From the NCBI GenBank assembly GCA_022457155.1, contig JAJGOT010000502.1, positions 434,001 through 498,000 on the forward strand: a stretch of 64,000 nucleotides of DNA, given 5' to 3'. Position numbers and translations under genes: made by a program. This stretch comes from Cladopsammia gracilis. Lineage: Eukaryota > Cnidaria > Anthozoa > Scleractinia > Dendrophylliidae. Positions 20,983-32,406 of this stretch are shown in pieces. The stretch's first letter is position 1, and each line of letters begins with the position of its first letter. The notes under the pieces were generated by a model, which worked only from the letters and a program-made list of their open reading frames with translations, was not told the DNA's origin and searched no databases.

Positions 20983-21449
20983 CTTTCGTCCCGCTTTTTG
21001 TAGCCACAAATTGCCTTGTTTTTTTAAAGTTTCCCGTATCCCGCGGGAGGACTTTCACTGGTCTGATTGGTTGACATGCGACCTCGTGATTTTCGCCGTG
21101 CCCGTAATCGCGTTCTTGTTTTCAAAATAGCCGAGTCAAGCCACTGGCATTTGGTCTTCACCGGAAAAGAAATTACATTTTTTGATAGGAATTTACGTTG
21201 ATATCAATTTGTGATTGAATTTTTCTTTGTGTTGCGCTAGATTTAGAGAAATGCTTATAAAACGTGTTTAAATTCAGTTGTAAATTCAGTCGTAATAAAT
21301 GATATCTGATGATATGTAACCAAACAAGACTTACATGTCACGCAAAAATTCGTTGAGAGGGAAGGGGTGCGTGACCCAGTTAAAATAAACCATAAAACGT
21401 TCTTATGCAAGCGCATGAGTACAGGCTACCAGCTAGCCTCTTGTTTTTT
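20983..21449. repeat. Partial copy C of the ~1.37-kb repeat
   Basis: Both ends match copies A and B (GTCCCGCTTTTTGTAG... at the left; AAAATAAACCATAAAACGTT...GCCTCTTG at the right), but the middle (about 21115-21330) is different. Confidence 0.75.
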
Positions 21450-21459
21450 TCTAAAACAA

Positions 21460-21710
21460 GCGTGTTATTCTGGTGTCAAGTCGCAAAATCTATAAAGAAG
21501 CCTTTAGAATAGTTTTCCCAAGAAGAAAGTCTTTGAGAAATTTGTTCCCTTAGATCACCAAAATAGAATTGTGACAAGTCACTATTATCAATTTGTTTTG
21601 CATGCTCGATATGTTTTGTGTGACACTTTGGTTCTTTGATCTTTGGGATATAAATCTCTTTAATGACAGGAGGTTTTCATGCTGTGTTTAGCCATTTATA
21701 GAATTATTAT
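21460..21710 (+). repeat. 5' half of a repeat that is intact at 34.15-34.55 kb
   Basis: TATAAAGAAGCCTTTAGAAT onward matches 34197 onward in direct orientation, with indels. The 3' half lies at 23078-23255, beyond copy B. Confidence 0.75.
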
Positions 21711-23077
21711 TACTCATGCGCATAGCAGCATGATTCAAGGTTTCGGTAAGATTTTTGTCCCGCTTTTTGTAGTCACAAATTGCCTTGTTTTTTTAAAGTT
21801 TCCCGTATCCCGCGGGACGACTTTCACTGGTCTGATTGGTTGACACGCGACCTCGTGATTTCGGCGTGCCAAGTGGCGTGCCCGTAATCACGTTTAGTGT
21901 ACGCGAACTCGCCCCTGCCTCCCCTAGAAGTTATTTTTGCCCCCTATTGTTATAAAAGGCTTCAGGAAGGTTAAACCAATCAAAATCCGTCTACCGAGCA
22001 CATGTCTGGGTTTTAGGGGGGACTAGAGAGAATCGGTTTGTCACTCAGAGAAGAATTTCAGATTCAAACAAATATGGCCTCTTCTGTGCTCTACACTTCA
22101 ATTTTTCAGACGTTCATTTTCCATTACCAAAATGTAAACATGCCTTTGAAGACTTCGAAATGGAAAGAAAGAGTCCTTAAGACGATTTGTATGCCTTTGA
22201 AGTGGCAGTTAGAGAGCTGAAAGCGATGGAATCATCCTGTGAGGATCACAAAGCGAGACACAAAGCCCGGCACAAAGCGAGATATGTGTTCCTACAGAAT
22301 TCATACTCGAAGCTCGAAGCGGCAGACTTTACTATTAAAGAATTTTCAAGCATTCCTGGAAAACTACAGTGAAGAAAATAACATTTTTGAATGTCCATTT
22401 ACTTTGTAAGAAACATTTCATGGACTGTTTATTTCTGTTATCAGTGAGAATTTTTGCGAAATATCGGCCGCACGAGAAATTCTTTGATTTGCTTGCGTTG
22501 CCGAGAGCTTCCTCGATGCGATAATTTAACTCGTTTTGCTCTTGAGACTAATATAATTCGCAGACCCTAGCGCTCCTCGCTGCAATTAGACTAAACAAAT
22601 CGCCAAGCCTTCCCTAAACAGAAAATCAATGAATTCTGATGAGCGTTTGACTCTTTTATTCAAGGGAATGACATTTTCATTCAAGGAAATATGTTTTGAC
22701 CTTTAGAACAAATATTGTGGAGTGCGCGATCGAATTACATTCCACACGAAATTTGCATGAAACGAAACAATCTTGCCATCCGTCGGTGGGGTGGGGTGGG
22801 GGGGGGGGGGTTCTTTCTGGAATAACCCAATGCCCAATGTAATAGAAATAATTCACGGTTTGGGAAGTATAAGACTATAATGCGGGTTTGAACGGGGATC
22901 AATAAATTAAATATTCAAAGCAAGTACAGAAAAAATCAACGTGTCTTCCCCGTGTCTTGACTGATGGTGCAATGTGTGTCACGCAAAATTCGTTGAGGTG
23001 GTAGCGGTGCGTGACACGTTTAAAATAAACCATAAAACTTTCTTGCGCATGAGTAAAGGCTACTGGTAGCCTCTTGT
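21711..23077. repeat. Copy B of the ~1.37-kb repeat, inserted in another repeat
   Basis: Nearly identical to copy A without the piggyBac-like insert. It splits a sequence whose two halves (21460-21710 and 23078-23255) are continuous at 34155-34545, so B is an insertion. No clear target duplication: the site is a T-rich run (ATTATTTTTTCTCT in the unsplit copy). Frames 22038-22220 and 22187-22372 lie in it. Confidence 0.85.
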
Positions 23078-23255
23078 TTCTCTATGCCTTCGTTATGCTA
23101 GCTCTCTTGGCATATGTTAAGGCTTCTTTGGCTAACTTTTGTTGCAAGATAAATAGTGATCGGCTGCAAGGTTTGTAATTGCTATGAAAATGCTAGGATC
23201 AGTCAATCTCAGCCCGTGATTTAGTGTTGAAGTCTGCGGTGTGCTAGACTTGTGA
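23078..23255 (+). repeat. 3' half of the repeat split by copy B
   Basis: CTCTATGCCTTCGTTATGCT through TCAGCCCGTGATTTAGTGT matches 34376-34530. Confidence 0.75.
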
Positions 23256-23629
23256 GAAAGTAGATCTTTATCACGGATGTAAGCGTCTAAGATTTATATG
23301 TTTTAGCTCCTTGTTGTAATTCTGAGAGTTGTGTTTCATGGAGCTAGAAGGACCTCCGTTGTTTCATAATGGCGTTATCGCATCCAACATGCCTTTTACA
23401 GATACGGTGATCTGTTTTGAAAATCTCACGGATGCTAGTGATTACTTACATTCTTTCTTAAGCTACGTTTCCGGTCACAGGCCAATGTTTGGCTTCCCAG
23501 ATATTTTTTAAAATATGTTTTTGTGCAGGCAAGAGGGTTTCGATACGTCAGCTCTTTGAACATGTAAATCTTCTGCTCTCAATGGTGTTTAAACCTGTGG
23601 TAAACGTGGGAAGCGCAGTAGTCTTATAC

Positions 23630-23712
23630 GAGAAAGAATGTAAAGGCTAAGCTATAAAGGTTTTAAAATTTATTTGCGAACTGCAGGAGTCGTGCAGGCA
23701 CACATTTTAACG
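23630..23712 (-). repeat. Right member of the internal inverted pair
   Basis: Reverse complement of 17815-17893: AGAAAGAATGTAAAGGCTAA...TTTGCGAACTGCAGG. Confidence 0.7.
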
Positions 23713-25870
23713 CGAAATGGTTGGACATATGTTTGACTTGTATGAAGTGTTTGTTTCTAAAAGTGAAAAACTGGTAACTGTGTTCCTAATCGATCTGCCA
23801 TAACGTTCTCTTTTTCAAGATGATAGTCAACTTGAGGGGACAATCTAGTTAAATGCTGTTTTCTTTTTTATATATATATATATTTTTCTCTATTTTCTAA
23901 TGATTTTAAAAAAGTTAATAATCAATAGATGGGATCAATTTATAACAAACGCAAGGCTTTGTTATTTTCCTACTAACTCGAAATCCAACTGGAAGTCTTT
24001 AACTCTAACTCGAACTCGGACTCCAACTCGAGGTTTCATTACTCCCGGTTCTTTTTACTTAACCACTAGTCACACACGTTCATAGTTTTGCTCGATTCGC
24101 GCGGTGACATTAATAGAATTTACAGCGTTTATCGCCACATTTGACTCCTCTGATGCGCTCTGTGTCTAGTTCTTATCTGATCCCGGCTTTACAAAACGCT
24201 AAAGTGGGATTCAAATGGCACAACTGCACAATATTGTAACGTTTTCTTGTCCTCTAAAATAAACTCAAGACAAATACTAATGTCAATTGTATTTTGCAAA
24301 CTACAGTATATACTCATATACATACCAGCGGCTGTTTTCATTGCTCTGGATTACTCTGCCTAACCTTTTTTCATTTCCAATGTTTTAAATCGTTTCTTGT
24401 TTCCATACTTGAACCATAAACGTAACCTACGATATACACTAGGTAGCTCCGCAAGGATTCAACCGGTAGAAAGGCGGGCAAACGTTGAAATGTAACGACC
24501 ACTGATCATTTGTTATCAGAAACAAAAATGTCAAACATTTGACCACAAGCAAATGGGGTGTCAAACTAGGTATGTCAATGCAATTAATTTTCCCTCAAAA
24601 TTGAACAAAAAAAGGATATAACAGTTTTATTTCGAGATAAAAGCAGCAAATTTTAGTTAAATTTAAACAGCTATAAAAGCAAAGGAATCTGCCCTAGCGT
24701 TGAAAAATATTTTGGTGTAAGATACGTGACATTTCATCGATCACCTGACCATGGTATGTTTCCGAAAAACGCTCACTCATTCAAACCGGTTCAAACTGCT
24801 TCCTGTGGCGGTTTGTTATAAGATTATATTATAATTCTTTGAGCTAGTAAGAGCGTCTTCGGAAATGTGATGAATCACTCCGTTCGATCAGCTGTATGAA
24901 AAGTCTGTTTGCGACTATAACATGAGTGGAAACGGCGAAAATAGCTCTGAACTCACCGAGAACTAGTGTTAAAATTATATGATGCGCCCCCAAAGGCCGC
25001 GGGTCTGACGTTCATTAGCCTACGCGTGGCCGTTAACGCTCATACTCCAGGTAAGCTTTACAACACTGTATTCAAATCTAACACAATACATAACAAGGCT
25101 CGAGTAATTACTGAGTCGGTAATTTAAGTGTAATTTAGTCGTACAGTCGTGTATAGTATCTAAATCTATCTAATTCCATAGATTGCGCGCCACTTTAATA
25201 TTTCCCCTGCTGCAAGCACTATTAAAATGTATGTCGCCCTATCATCCGAATGCTTTTGCATTTATCAAAATATCTTACCCCAGATCACGCGTGAAAGGAG
25301 CTTAAAATGTAACACCACGTAGGTTTTTCCTTTTATACATGTAAGTACGTACTAAAGTTTCGTGAAGCCAGATTTTTTCATTTTTTATGGTTTCTCCCAC
25401 TGTTCAAGTTCGTTGCCCAATTTCCGGACAGGTCATCCAAATAAGTGATCTTCGCTTTTTGAAAATATTTCTAGCTATAATGACAAGATATCTCACATTA
25501 AAAATGAACAGAGATGTTCCTGCTAAATATCTTTTTTTTCCAATAATTAAATATTTTTTCACTTAGTGTTTACACGAAGAAATGTAAATGTTTCAGGCCG
25601 GTTTCGGCTATTTGTTGATGTGTTGACGACTGACAGCAAATAAATAGTTTGAACGTTTTCACGTTCGCGCTCTTAGAAATGCTGAAATCAAAGCTCTGAG
25701 ACTGCTACTAAACGGTAAAGCGCGAAATTGGCCATTTTAACAAGTTATTTTAGTTTTTCTTATAAATTTGCTATAAATTGCGGCTATCTTCAATGTTCGA
25801 ATATAGGCATACCTCACAAAAATCATCAAAGTGCCCTCTGGGCTATCTCCTGTAAGTTTTTCCCATCATG
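23713..25870. other. Unassigned interval within the large element
   Basis: AT-rich, with a short TA run at about 23870-23882 and a CTCGAACTC/CTCCAACTCG run near 24000-24030. No frame with a recognisable domain on either strand. Confidence 0.35.
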
Positions 25871-25878
25871 CAATGCTG

Positions 25879-26810
25879 TCATATTATGTCCGAATGTTGT
25901 TTTTGATGTTGCAATTGGACATTTAGGTTATAGTTCGTTTTTTTTAGTTCAATTTCTCTTTTGACAATTTTGTTTGTGTGTTTATTGGTAATGATTATGC
26001 AGTCCTCTTGTCTTGTGTCTGGAACAAATTTCAGTACTTTCAACTCGTCTGGATTTTCGCCTGGTTTATTATCAAGAGCTACACACAAACATTGTGTTAC
26101 TGTTGCCTTCCCTAAACCCGCGCCACTACTTAAAAAGTGTCAATTGCTTCTCGTCGTTTTTAACAGAGAGTAACATATGGTAAAAAAACTCCATTTGTTC
26201 TCTGTTCAAAGAATGAACAAGTTCTTTTTTCCATACGATTAATTGCCAGCTTTTCATTATCATTTGATGTAGACTGAAAAAATTCCAGCATTACTAAAAA
26301 GATTGTTCCCTTGGTGATTGTTATCTAAACATGGGTTAAAACAACCAAACAGTTCACTGTATTGTGTTTCTTCACTTATATCCTGCTCATCGTTATGTTG
26401 AGCAGATGGAGCTACAGTATCTAACTGATCACGTTCCTTATTTTCAGGATCTCCCATGGCTTTTTCTTAAGAGTTCTCCTTTCTTTCCTTTCGAATATAA
26501 CATGTTTAACTTGCTGAAATCTTATTTTTACATGGGATAAGCATCAAGAGCTCTCTGCAATTAATCTTCAGCATCCTTTTTATTAAACGTAACTAAATGA
26601 ATGATTTAGCTTTCATTCTGCGAAAAAGTTTCATTCCTCCTTTCAAGTAAAATTCTTTACAACTTTGTTCTCTGTTTTCATTATTGGGATCATCATCAAT
26701 CTTATCGTCAAAATCTGTTTCAAGTGGAAATCTAGTTCTTGTAAACTTACTCAGTGTTCATCCCCTCATCTTAACTTTTGTTTTAATGTTACTGTTAACA
26801 AAATACCAGA
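25879..26810 (-). pseudogene. Decayed Pif1-type DNA helicase (mobile-element type)
   Basis: Read on the minus strand, broken frames occur in protein order. From about 26740: FPLETDFDDKIDDD...SCKEFYLKGGMKLFRRMKAK. Then YVTFNKKDAED and RELLMLIPCKNK near 26560. Then the frame 26260-26457 (DQLDTVAPSAQHNDEQD...ELFGCFNP). Then HSLNREQMEFFYHMLLSVK near 26200. Finally SGAGLGKATVTQCL...PGENPDELKVLKFVP, frame 25879-26088. The last piece is a Walker A region of the SGGAGVGKS type with the Ser/Thr replaced by Ala. The order matches Pif1-like helicases carried by Helitrons and other large transposons. At least four frame breaks make it inactive. Motifs after Walker A are not found, so it is also truncated. 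Whether it belonged to the 20.8-kb element or to a separate Helitron is open. Confidence 0.6.
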
Positions 26811-26989
26811 TATATTAAAACCATCGATAGGAAAAATCTAAGGACTATCCGTACCACAATTATCTCTTTAAGCAGAGACTAAATTAGGCATGAATCTTCT
26901 GACCAAAATGAACCAAAATGAGGCCTAAAAAAGTAAAAACAAAAATGAACTAAAACCCCGAACCTCACTGAAATCTGACTGTTTGACAC

Positions 26990-27575
26990 TGGTTTGTTTG
27001 ACCTGGAAAATCAACCTGATGATAGTATTGCAATACTCTGCTTAATCATTTCTAATGATATATCTCAAGAAAAAAGAACAGGTTTGTTTAGTAAGATTGA
27101 TTCTTTCTGTACAAACTTCAATATTGAGAAGACTGCGATAAACTTAAGCATCCCATCTTTTTTCTTGTCAAAGGCAAAACAGAACATTTTTACACGTCTA
27201 AAAAATCACCAACTCAATCTAATTAATGTAAATAAAAAAAATAAATTTTATTCGATCTATAAAAGTGAAATGAAATACTCCGATTTAATTAACCATATCC
27301 TGAACATAGAAAAATTACTTCTAAATTCAGGATAGGAAATCATACCTTAAGAATTGAAAATGGTTGAATTACAATCCCTAAAACTCCTGAACACCTTTAG
27401 TTAGAATTTACACCCACTGTACACTTAATTCAGTTGAAGTTTATTTCACTGTATGCACTGTATGTTATATGATGAGCTACGAAATACCTTTTTTGACAAA
27501 ATTATTAAACAAAATAGATTTGGATTATTTCTGATCGCTTTTACAAGCACTTATTGAAAAGTTCTATATTTGTTT
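26990..27575 (+). pseudogene. LINE 3' fragment related to 17898-18716
   Basis: Frame 26994-27335 (DDSIAILCLIISNDISQEKR...NIFTRLKNHQLNLINVNKK) is homologous to 17958-18209. Later pieces include the IGNHTLRIENG-like segment and the degenerate histidine/cysteine tail around 27340-27480. The copy then runs into the target site of the Mutator-like element at 27576. Confidence 0.75.
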
Positions 27576-27944
27576 GTCAACCTAGGGTGTTAGTAATCGG
27601 CGTAATGGCGTAACGAGTAACGGCGTAACAGCGTAACGAGAATCGGCGTAACGGATTTTTATTTCTTAATTTTTTTTTTTTTTTTTACTTTTTTTTATGA
27701 ATGATAATTTTATACTTCGTTATAAATGATTTTTCCCCAGTTTTTATTTTATTTTATTTTTATGAATGATAATTGCAGTTTATCGTCTATTGTCTGTTTT
27801 GGCGCTTTTTTCCCGATATCGAGCCCAGACTTTCTCCGTCGGTGCTGTTTGTCAGCGACTGACCGCTGACAAAGAGCCGGAGAAAGTGAATATGACAAGA
27901 TATAAATCGCGGGCTCAATTTCCCACGCGAGTGCTAAAAATAGA

Positions 27945-28346
27945 CGTTCCGATCTTGGATCTTCAGCCGGGCAGGTCAGCAGCAGCACATCTCAGTCCTA
28001 CAGCACGTCAGGTTTTACTGCAAAGCCGTGGCATAACAGCAACCCTTTTGTGGTTTTAAAATTAAACAACCGAGTGAAGAAATGCTGCGCTTGTCATTTA
28101 GAGTTTCGCTCCCCGGCAGGACCACCTTTCATAGGATTGGTTGTGAGGCACGTAGAGGGCGATCAGTACAGAGATAAGTATGGCCAGTTTCGCCTAAGCA
28201 GTGAGGCCAATCATTATTATCACTGCACGATGCAATGCATCAAGTGCAGGCATCCATTCTTTCATCCTGGATTGCTGCAAGTGGAAGGTGCTGATGACAT
28301 GGATGAAATCCAAATAGACTATCTGAAAAAAATTTTTGGATCCTAG
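27945..28346 (+). CDS. Cysteine/histidine-rich C-terminal domain encoded in the Mutator-like element
   Basis: In the frame that ends at TAG 28344-28346, the translation opens with a Ser-rich linker (SSAGQVSSSSTSQSYSTSGF), then reads KPWHNSNPFVVLKLNNRVKK, CCACHLEF, a region with GLVVRHVEGDQYRDKYGQF, NHYYHCTMQCIKCRHPFFHP and a tail DYLKKIFGS. The C-x-x-C, YYH and C-x-x-C pattern looks like a zinc-binding domain. I associate this NPF...C-x-x-C...VRH...YYH...HP-F-P layout with a multi-copy protein family in cnidarian genomes, but cannot name it. No ATG starts the linker frame, so an upstream exon or a frame break is needed; the other frame 27766-28059 overlaps it. DNA binding is a guess. Confidence 0.5.
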   Translation, partial: RSDLGSSAGQVSSSTSQSYSTSGFTAKPWHNSNPFVVLKLNNRVKKCCACHLEFRSPAGPPFIGLVVRHVEGDQYRDKYGQFRLSSEANHYYHCTMQCIKCRHPFFHPGLLQVEGADDMDEIQIDYLKKIFGS

Positions 28347-28397
28347 ACACTTTTAAAAGGACATTTTTGTCTGCAGTTTGCTTTCTGATTTATGTAC

Positions 28398-28745
28398 TGA
28401 ACAGTTTTTCGCAGATAACTGCAGTGTCAGTTTCTAGTGAAAAATAATGTATTTTTTTTGTTTATATTAGAAATTAACCTTATCAGGATTTCAGTATGAA
28501 AAGACAGTTTTTCACAGACAATTGCAGAGTCAGTTTCTGTTGAATACAGTAATATATTTTTTTGTTTATATTAGAAATTAACCTTAACAGGATTTAAGTA
28601 TGAAAAGACATTATGGACTGAAAAGTTTTTCACAGACAATTGCAGTGTCAGTTTCTGGAGAAAAATAATGTATTTTTTGTTTACATTAGAAATTAACCGT
28701 AACAGGATTTAAGTTTGAAAAAGACAATGTTCATTTGATGTTAGA
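28398..28745. repeat. Internal tandem repeat of 103-118 bp, three units
   Basis: The unit AGTTTTTCRCAGAYAA...GCAG-GTCAGTTTCT...AGAAATTAACC recurs at 28403, 28506 and 28624, downstream of the stop codon of the cysteine-rich exon. The rest of the element (28746-29821) has no recognisable gene; the frame 29580-29783 is unassigned. Confidence 0.8.
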
Positions 28746-29906
28746 TATCTTTGAAGCCGTTACAGTACAAGTATCACAACCAATTACTTCTGGAAGTATC
28801 ACAAGAAGCGATGTGGTACGATTTGGTTCTACTTAATAAGCAATTTTAGGCGGTTGAGCGAAAAAGCGTCATTACCTTTGTTTTTGTTTGATCGGCGATA
28901 CTTTTCTTTCTAAAGATATCAGTTGCACAAAATTTCGACCGATTTATGGGAAGGTTGAAGACCAGCAAGACCGTAGGATTTCGGTAGCTTAGAATGAAGC
29001 CGGGCATGCCGTGTTTTGTTTAAATTTCTTATAGAGGCAAGATAAAAATGGTTTAATTTGTAAGTTTGAAATCGCTTTTCTTAAAGCCAATAAACGTTGT
29101 TTTATTTGACGCGTACAATTCTTAGGGACTTAATCGCGCGAATATAGTATTTGCCTGCATTTGCAACTGCACTGGGTAAAACTGAACAAAACCTAATAAA
29201 ATTCAGGCGGCGCCTAATGGTCAGTGAGCTGGAACCTGAAGTGCTCTGGCTTTGAGTCATACCCAAGGCAAATAATAATTTCATTGTGCTCTTGAGGTGT
29301 ACGCCTCACTTGGTTTGGCTGGGAAAATAAAAAGGAAAATTCGAATGACGACTGATTTTTTGGTGATTTCACGCCTTGAAAACACCCTGTGAACTGAAGA
29401 ATAAACTCTGGCCTGGAGAGCCAAATGCATCATATGCGTATCAGTTGTCTTATCTGGGTTCGATCCGTAGTGTCTGAAGTCCAGTCCGAAGGCCTGTTCC
29501 AATTTTTCCAGTGGCCACGAAAAAGAAGATTGCGACTAAACCACTCTCATTCTGAACGTAGCGTAATACAGAGAGCAGAGTGTTGCTTCTGGTAAATATG
29601 CCTACCGATGAGAAGCGGGCCACCGCTGAGAGGCTAGACTTGGCGGAAATGATCGAGGCCTCTGTGAACTCGGGAGACGACAGCACCATGACGATTCAAA
29701 GCGAGTTGTCAAGCGGCAAAAAGTTTACGACATATCAACCAACTGAGCGCCGCTTTCACGCTAACCGATGTACTCGTTCATAAACTCAGTCGTAAAAATG
29801 AAAAAAAAAAAAAAAAAGAAAAAAAATCCGTTACGCCGATTCTCGTTACGCTGTTACGCCGTTACTCGTTACGCCATTACGCCGATTACTAACACCCGTC
29901 AACCTA

Positions 29907-30709
29907 CAAGGAAACTGAAAGCACTAGTTCGTTAAAACCTATTGTTGTTTAATTTAGTCAGATGGGGTAAATTAACCGAGGACATTTTTAACTAAACGGA
30001 CACTGTCCCGACAGAAATATTGTGTTTTCATGATTATGACCAGGAGCTTGCTTTAGCTTGCTTTATCATCCGAAAATAGGAAGAAAAAATAGCCAAAAGT
30101 GATGAACGCAGAAAAATATGAATTAAAAAGACAAAATAACGACAAAATTCCACCAGAATCGAATCGAAACTTTGAATATTTCTTTTCTCCAAACTACTGC
30201 TTCACAATCTGTTTTTCTCCTTGAATCTTTTAATCCAATTTAGTTGTATATTTGGTGACATTTGGCGATGTAACGTGGAAATTAACAAACACGTTATTTC
30301 AACAAAACTTCATTGTAAACGTACAGCATACGATCGCATACAACCATTCTCAGTGAGCAATGTCAGCTTACCTCAAAGTCTCTTTTCCCTTTCTTAAAAC
30401 GTAGTGCTATAACAAAAAATAATACCAAATGTCCTGAAGCAACCAGTTTGACAAACCAGACTGGACAAACATTAAACATGATTAAACGCATCGTAAAGGA
30501 TATTAGCCAAGCGCGCTTGATCTAGCGTGCCAAATATCTGACCACAGTCTACATTAGGTGAGATAAGATTACATTACGTTACACTTTTTGACGCTCGATA
30601 CAATGAAATATATGCTGCAACATGTTCCTAAAAAAACATAGAATTCATAATCGTACGCCTTAAAAATCATCGCTGTGAAAAAGAGATATTAAACAGTAGG
30701 AATGTTACC
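29907..30709. other. Unassigned interval
   Basis: AT-rich sequence between the Mutator-like and Harbinger-like elements. No domain-bearing frame and no clear repeat seen. Confidence 0.35.
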
Positions 30710-30712
30710 TAA

Positions 30713-31910
30713 GGGGCGGACCATTAGAAATCTTGGGAGGGGGGGTGACAATTACCAAAAAAAAAATCCTGCAAAGGAAAATTGTCTCAAAAAAAATTCC
30801 TGCAAGCAGTTGACCATAAAAAAATAAAATCCTGCAAGCTAACTGGCTATATATACATATATTTATTTATTTATTTATTTTAAACTGGAACATATGAGAG
30901 TATGACATGCTCTCTGGTAGTAAAATTCATCAAAAAGCAACTTCAGGTTGAGTCAAATGCTGTCAAAAATTACCTGCCTCAAAGGTCTATCTGGTACATG
31001 TACCAATATCTTAATATAACCAAAACCTTGTTGATGTACGTATTTGAAAACACTGTAAATATCATGAAATATGTAACCTGCTCTACTACACGCAAGTATT
31101 TTTTTAAATACATTACAGATTGTCCAACCATCCCGATTTCGTCGAGATTACCCCGATTTTGCTTGAAAATCCCGAATCCCGACCAATGTGATCGGGATAG
31201 GAAAAATCCCGTTTTTGACGTCCGATTCTTCGTCAAATTCTCATAATACTTACTATACAAAAAGACGAGATTGCGTATACTTAACTCTGATATCCAGATA
31301 AACTAAAGAAACAGCAAGAAATATAAAAAGAAATCGAGTACTTGTATGTGGAGCCACACAAGGAGACGCAAAGCGACTAGCCTGCATGGCTGGCGGCTTT
31401 TTGCGTGTGATGCTCGCGGCTTCGCCGCTCGCAAATTATCGCGCCAACAAAAAAAACGCCAGCTACGCAGGCTACAAAGCGACGAGAAGCCACATCAATT
31501 TGCCAAACATTTTTGACAGAAATTGTTGTCTCAGAACACTAGAAATGGAGTTTCAGAGCATCAAGATTTCAAAATTTTCTGCTGGGGCATGCCCCCAGAC
31601 CCCCCTAGCGGCTCGCACCTTCGGCGCTCGATCACTCCATCTCAATTCTTATTTGTCCCCATTTTTTACGGAAAGGTTGGACAATCTGACTTAAATCTAC
31701 TCTCCAGCGTTTAATACCAAAAATGGATTGGGCGAAGTATAAAAACATTGGAGCTTGCACACATTTATAAAGATGATCTCAGAAAAAAAAAAAAACCTGC
31801 AGGCTTGCACCTCCCCAAAAAAAAATCCTGCAGGAAACTCAGGCCGAAAAAAAAAATCATACACTGAAATTTTTTTGCCCCCCCTCCCAGGATTTCTAAT
31901 GGTCCACCCC
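30713..31910. mobile_element. PIF/Harbinger-like non-autonomous element (1.2 kb)
   Basis: The termini read GGGGCGGACCATTAGAAATC at the left and the complement of GGGGTGGACCATTAGAAATC at the right, followed inward by G-rich then A-rich TCCTGCA-containing arms. The flanks are TAA at 30710-30712 and 31911-31913, a 3-bp TWA duplication typical of PIF/Harbinger. There is no transposase frame. A younger 97-bp MITE lies inside (31378-31474). Confidence 0.8.
31378..31474. mobile_element. 97-bp TAGCCTG-type MITE with 9-bp target duplication
   Basis: It starts TAGCCTGCATGGCTGGCG, ends CGCCAGCTACGCAGGCTA, and is flanked by CAAAGCGAC at 31369-31377 and 31475-31483, a perfect 9-bp duplication. The size of the duplication suggests mobilisation by a Mutator-type transposase. 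Nested in the Harbinger-like element. Confidence 0.85.
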
Positions 31911-31924
31911 TAACTGAAAAAAAA

Positions 31925-32310
31925 TTTTGTCAGGCCACAAACGTGCGCTCGCTAAACAGCTTTAAAAACATATCCTTCGACTCGTGTGTTCTGATCTATG
32001 AATGATAGCATCTAACAAAAATGCGAGAAATTTTGCTAAAAAATAAAATGCAATAAAAATGCAACAAGAACGTCCCCACAGATTCACTAAAAAGTCTATT
32101 AATAGTGTCTAACAAAAATCTTAGTTAACTAAATCATCAACGTATAAATATATCGCTTTGTCAGGCCACAAACATGCGCTCGCTAAACCGCTTTCAAAAA
32201 TATGCCACTCGACTCTTGTGTTCTTATCGATAACATCTTGCTAACAAATATGCACTAGGAATGTCCCCACAAAATCACTAAAAAGTCTATTAATAGTTAC
32301 TAACGCATTT
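31925..32310. repeat. Two-unit tandem repeat of ~230 bp
   Basis: GTCAGGCCACAAACGTGCGC at about 31931 recurs as GTCAGGCCACAAACATGCGC at about 32160, followed in both by CGACTC-TGTGTTCT and AATCACTAAAAAGTCTATTA-like segments. Confidence 0.75.
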
Positions 32311-32406
32311 TTTGCTAACAAAAATGCATAAAGAATGCATGTTAGCCCACATAAACTCCTGTAAGTTAAACATTAACTTACAGGAGATAAAAATGCGATA
32401 GGATTA

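Larger units (their letters stand above)
27585..29897 (+). mobile_element. 2.3-kb Mutator-like DNA transposon with perfect 76-bp TIRs
   Basis: The left TIR 27585-27660 and right TIR 29822-29897 are exactly complementary over 76 bp, starting GGGTGTTAGTAATCGGCGTA and made of GGCGTAACG-like words. The flanks are GTCAACCTA at 27576-27584 and again at 29898-29906, a perfect 9-bp target duplication. Long TIRs and a 9-bp duplication point to the Mutator superfamily, though no Mutator transposase is seen in the 2.3 kb. The element carries a cysteine-rich coding exon (27945-28346) and an internal tandem repeat. Perfect TIRs and duplication suggest a recent insertion, here into an old LINE fragment. 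Confidence 0.85.

Noticed and set aside
22187..22372. Possible protein AFEVAVRELKAMESSCEDHK in the 1.37-kb repeat
   Set aside because: The frame looks somewhat protein-like but is broken differently in copies A and B and has no recognised family; left as part of the repeat.
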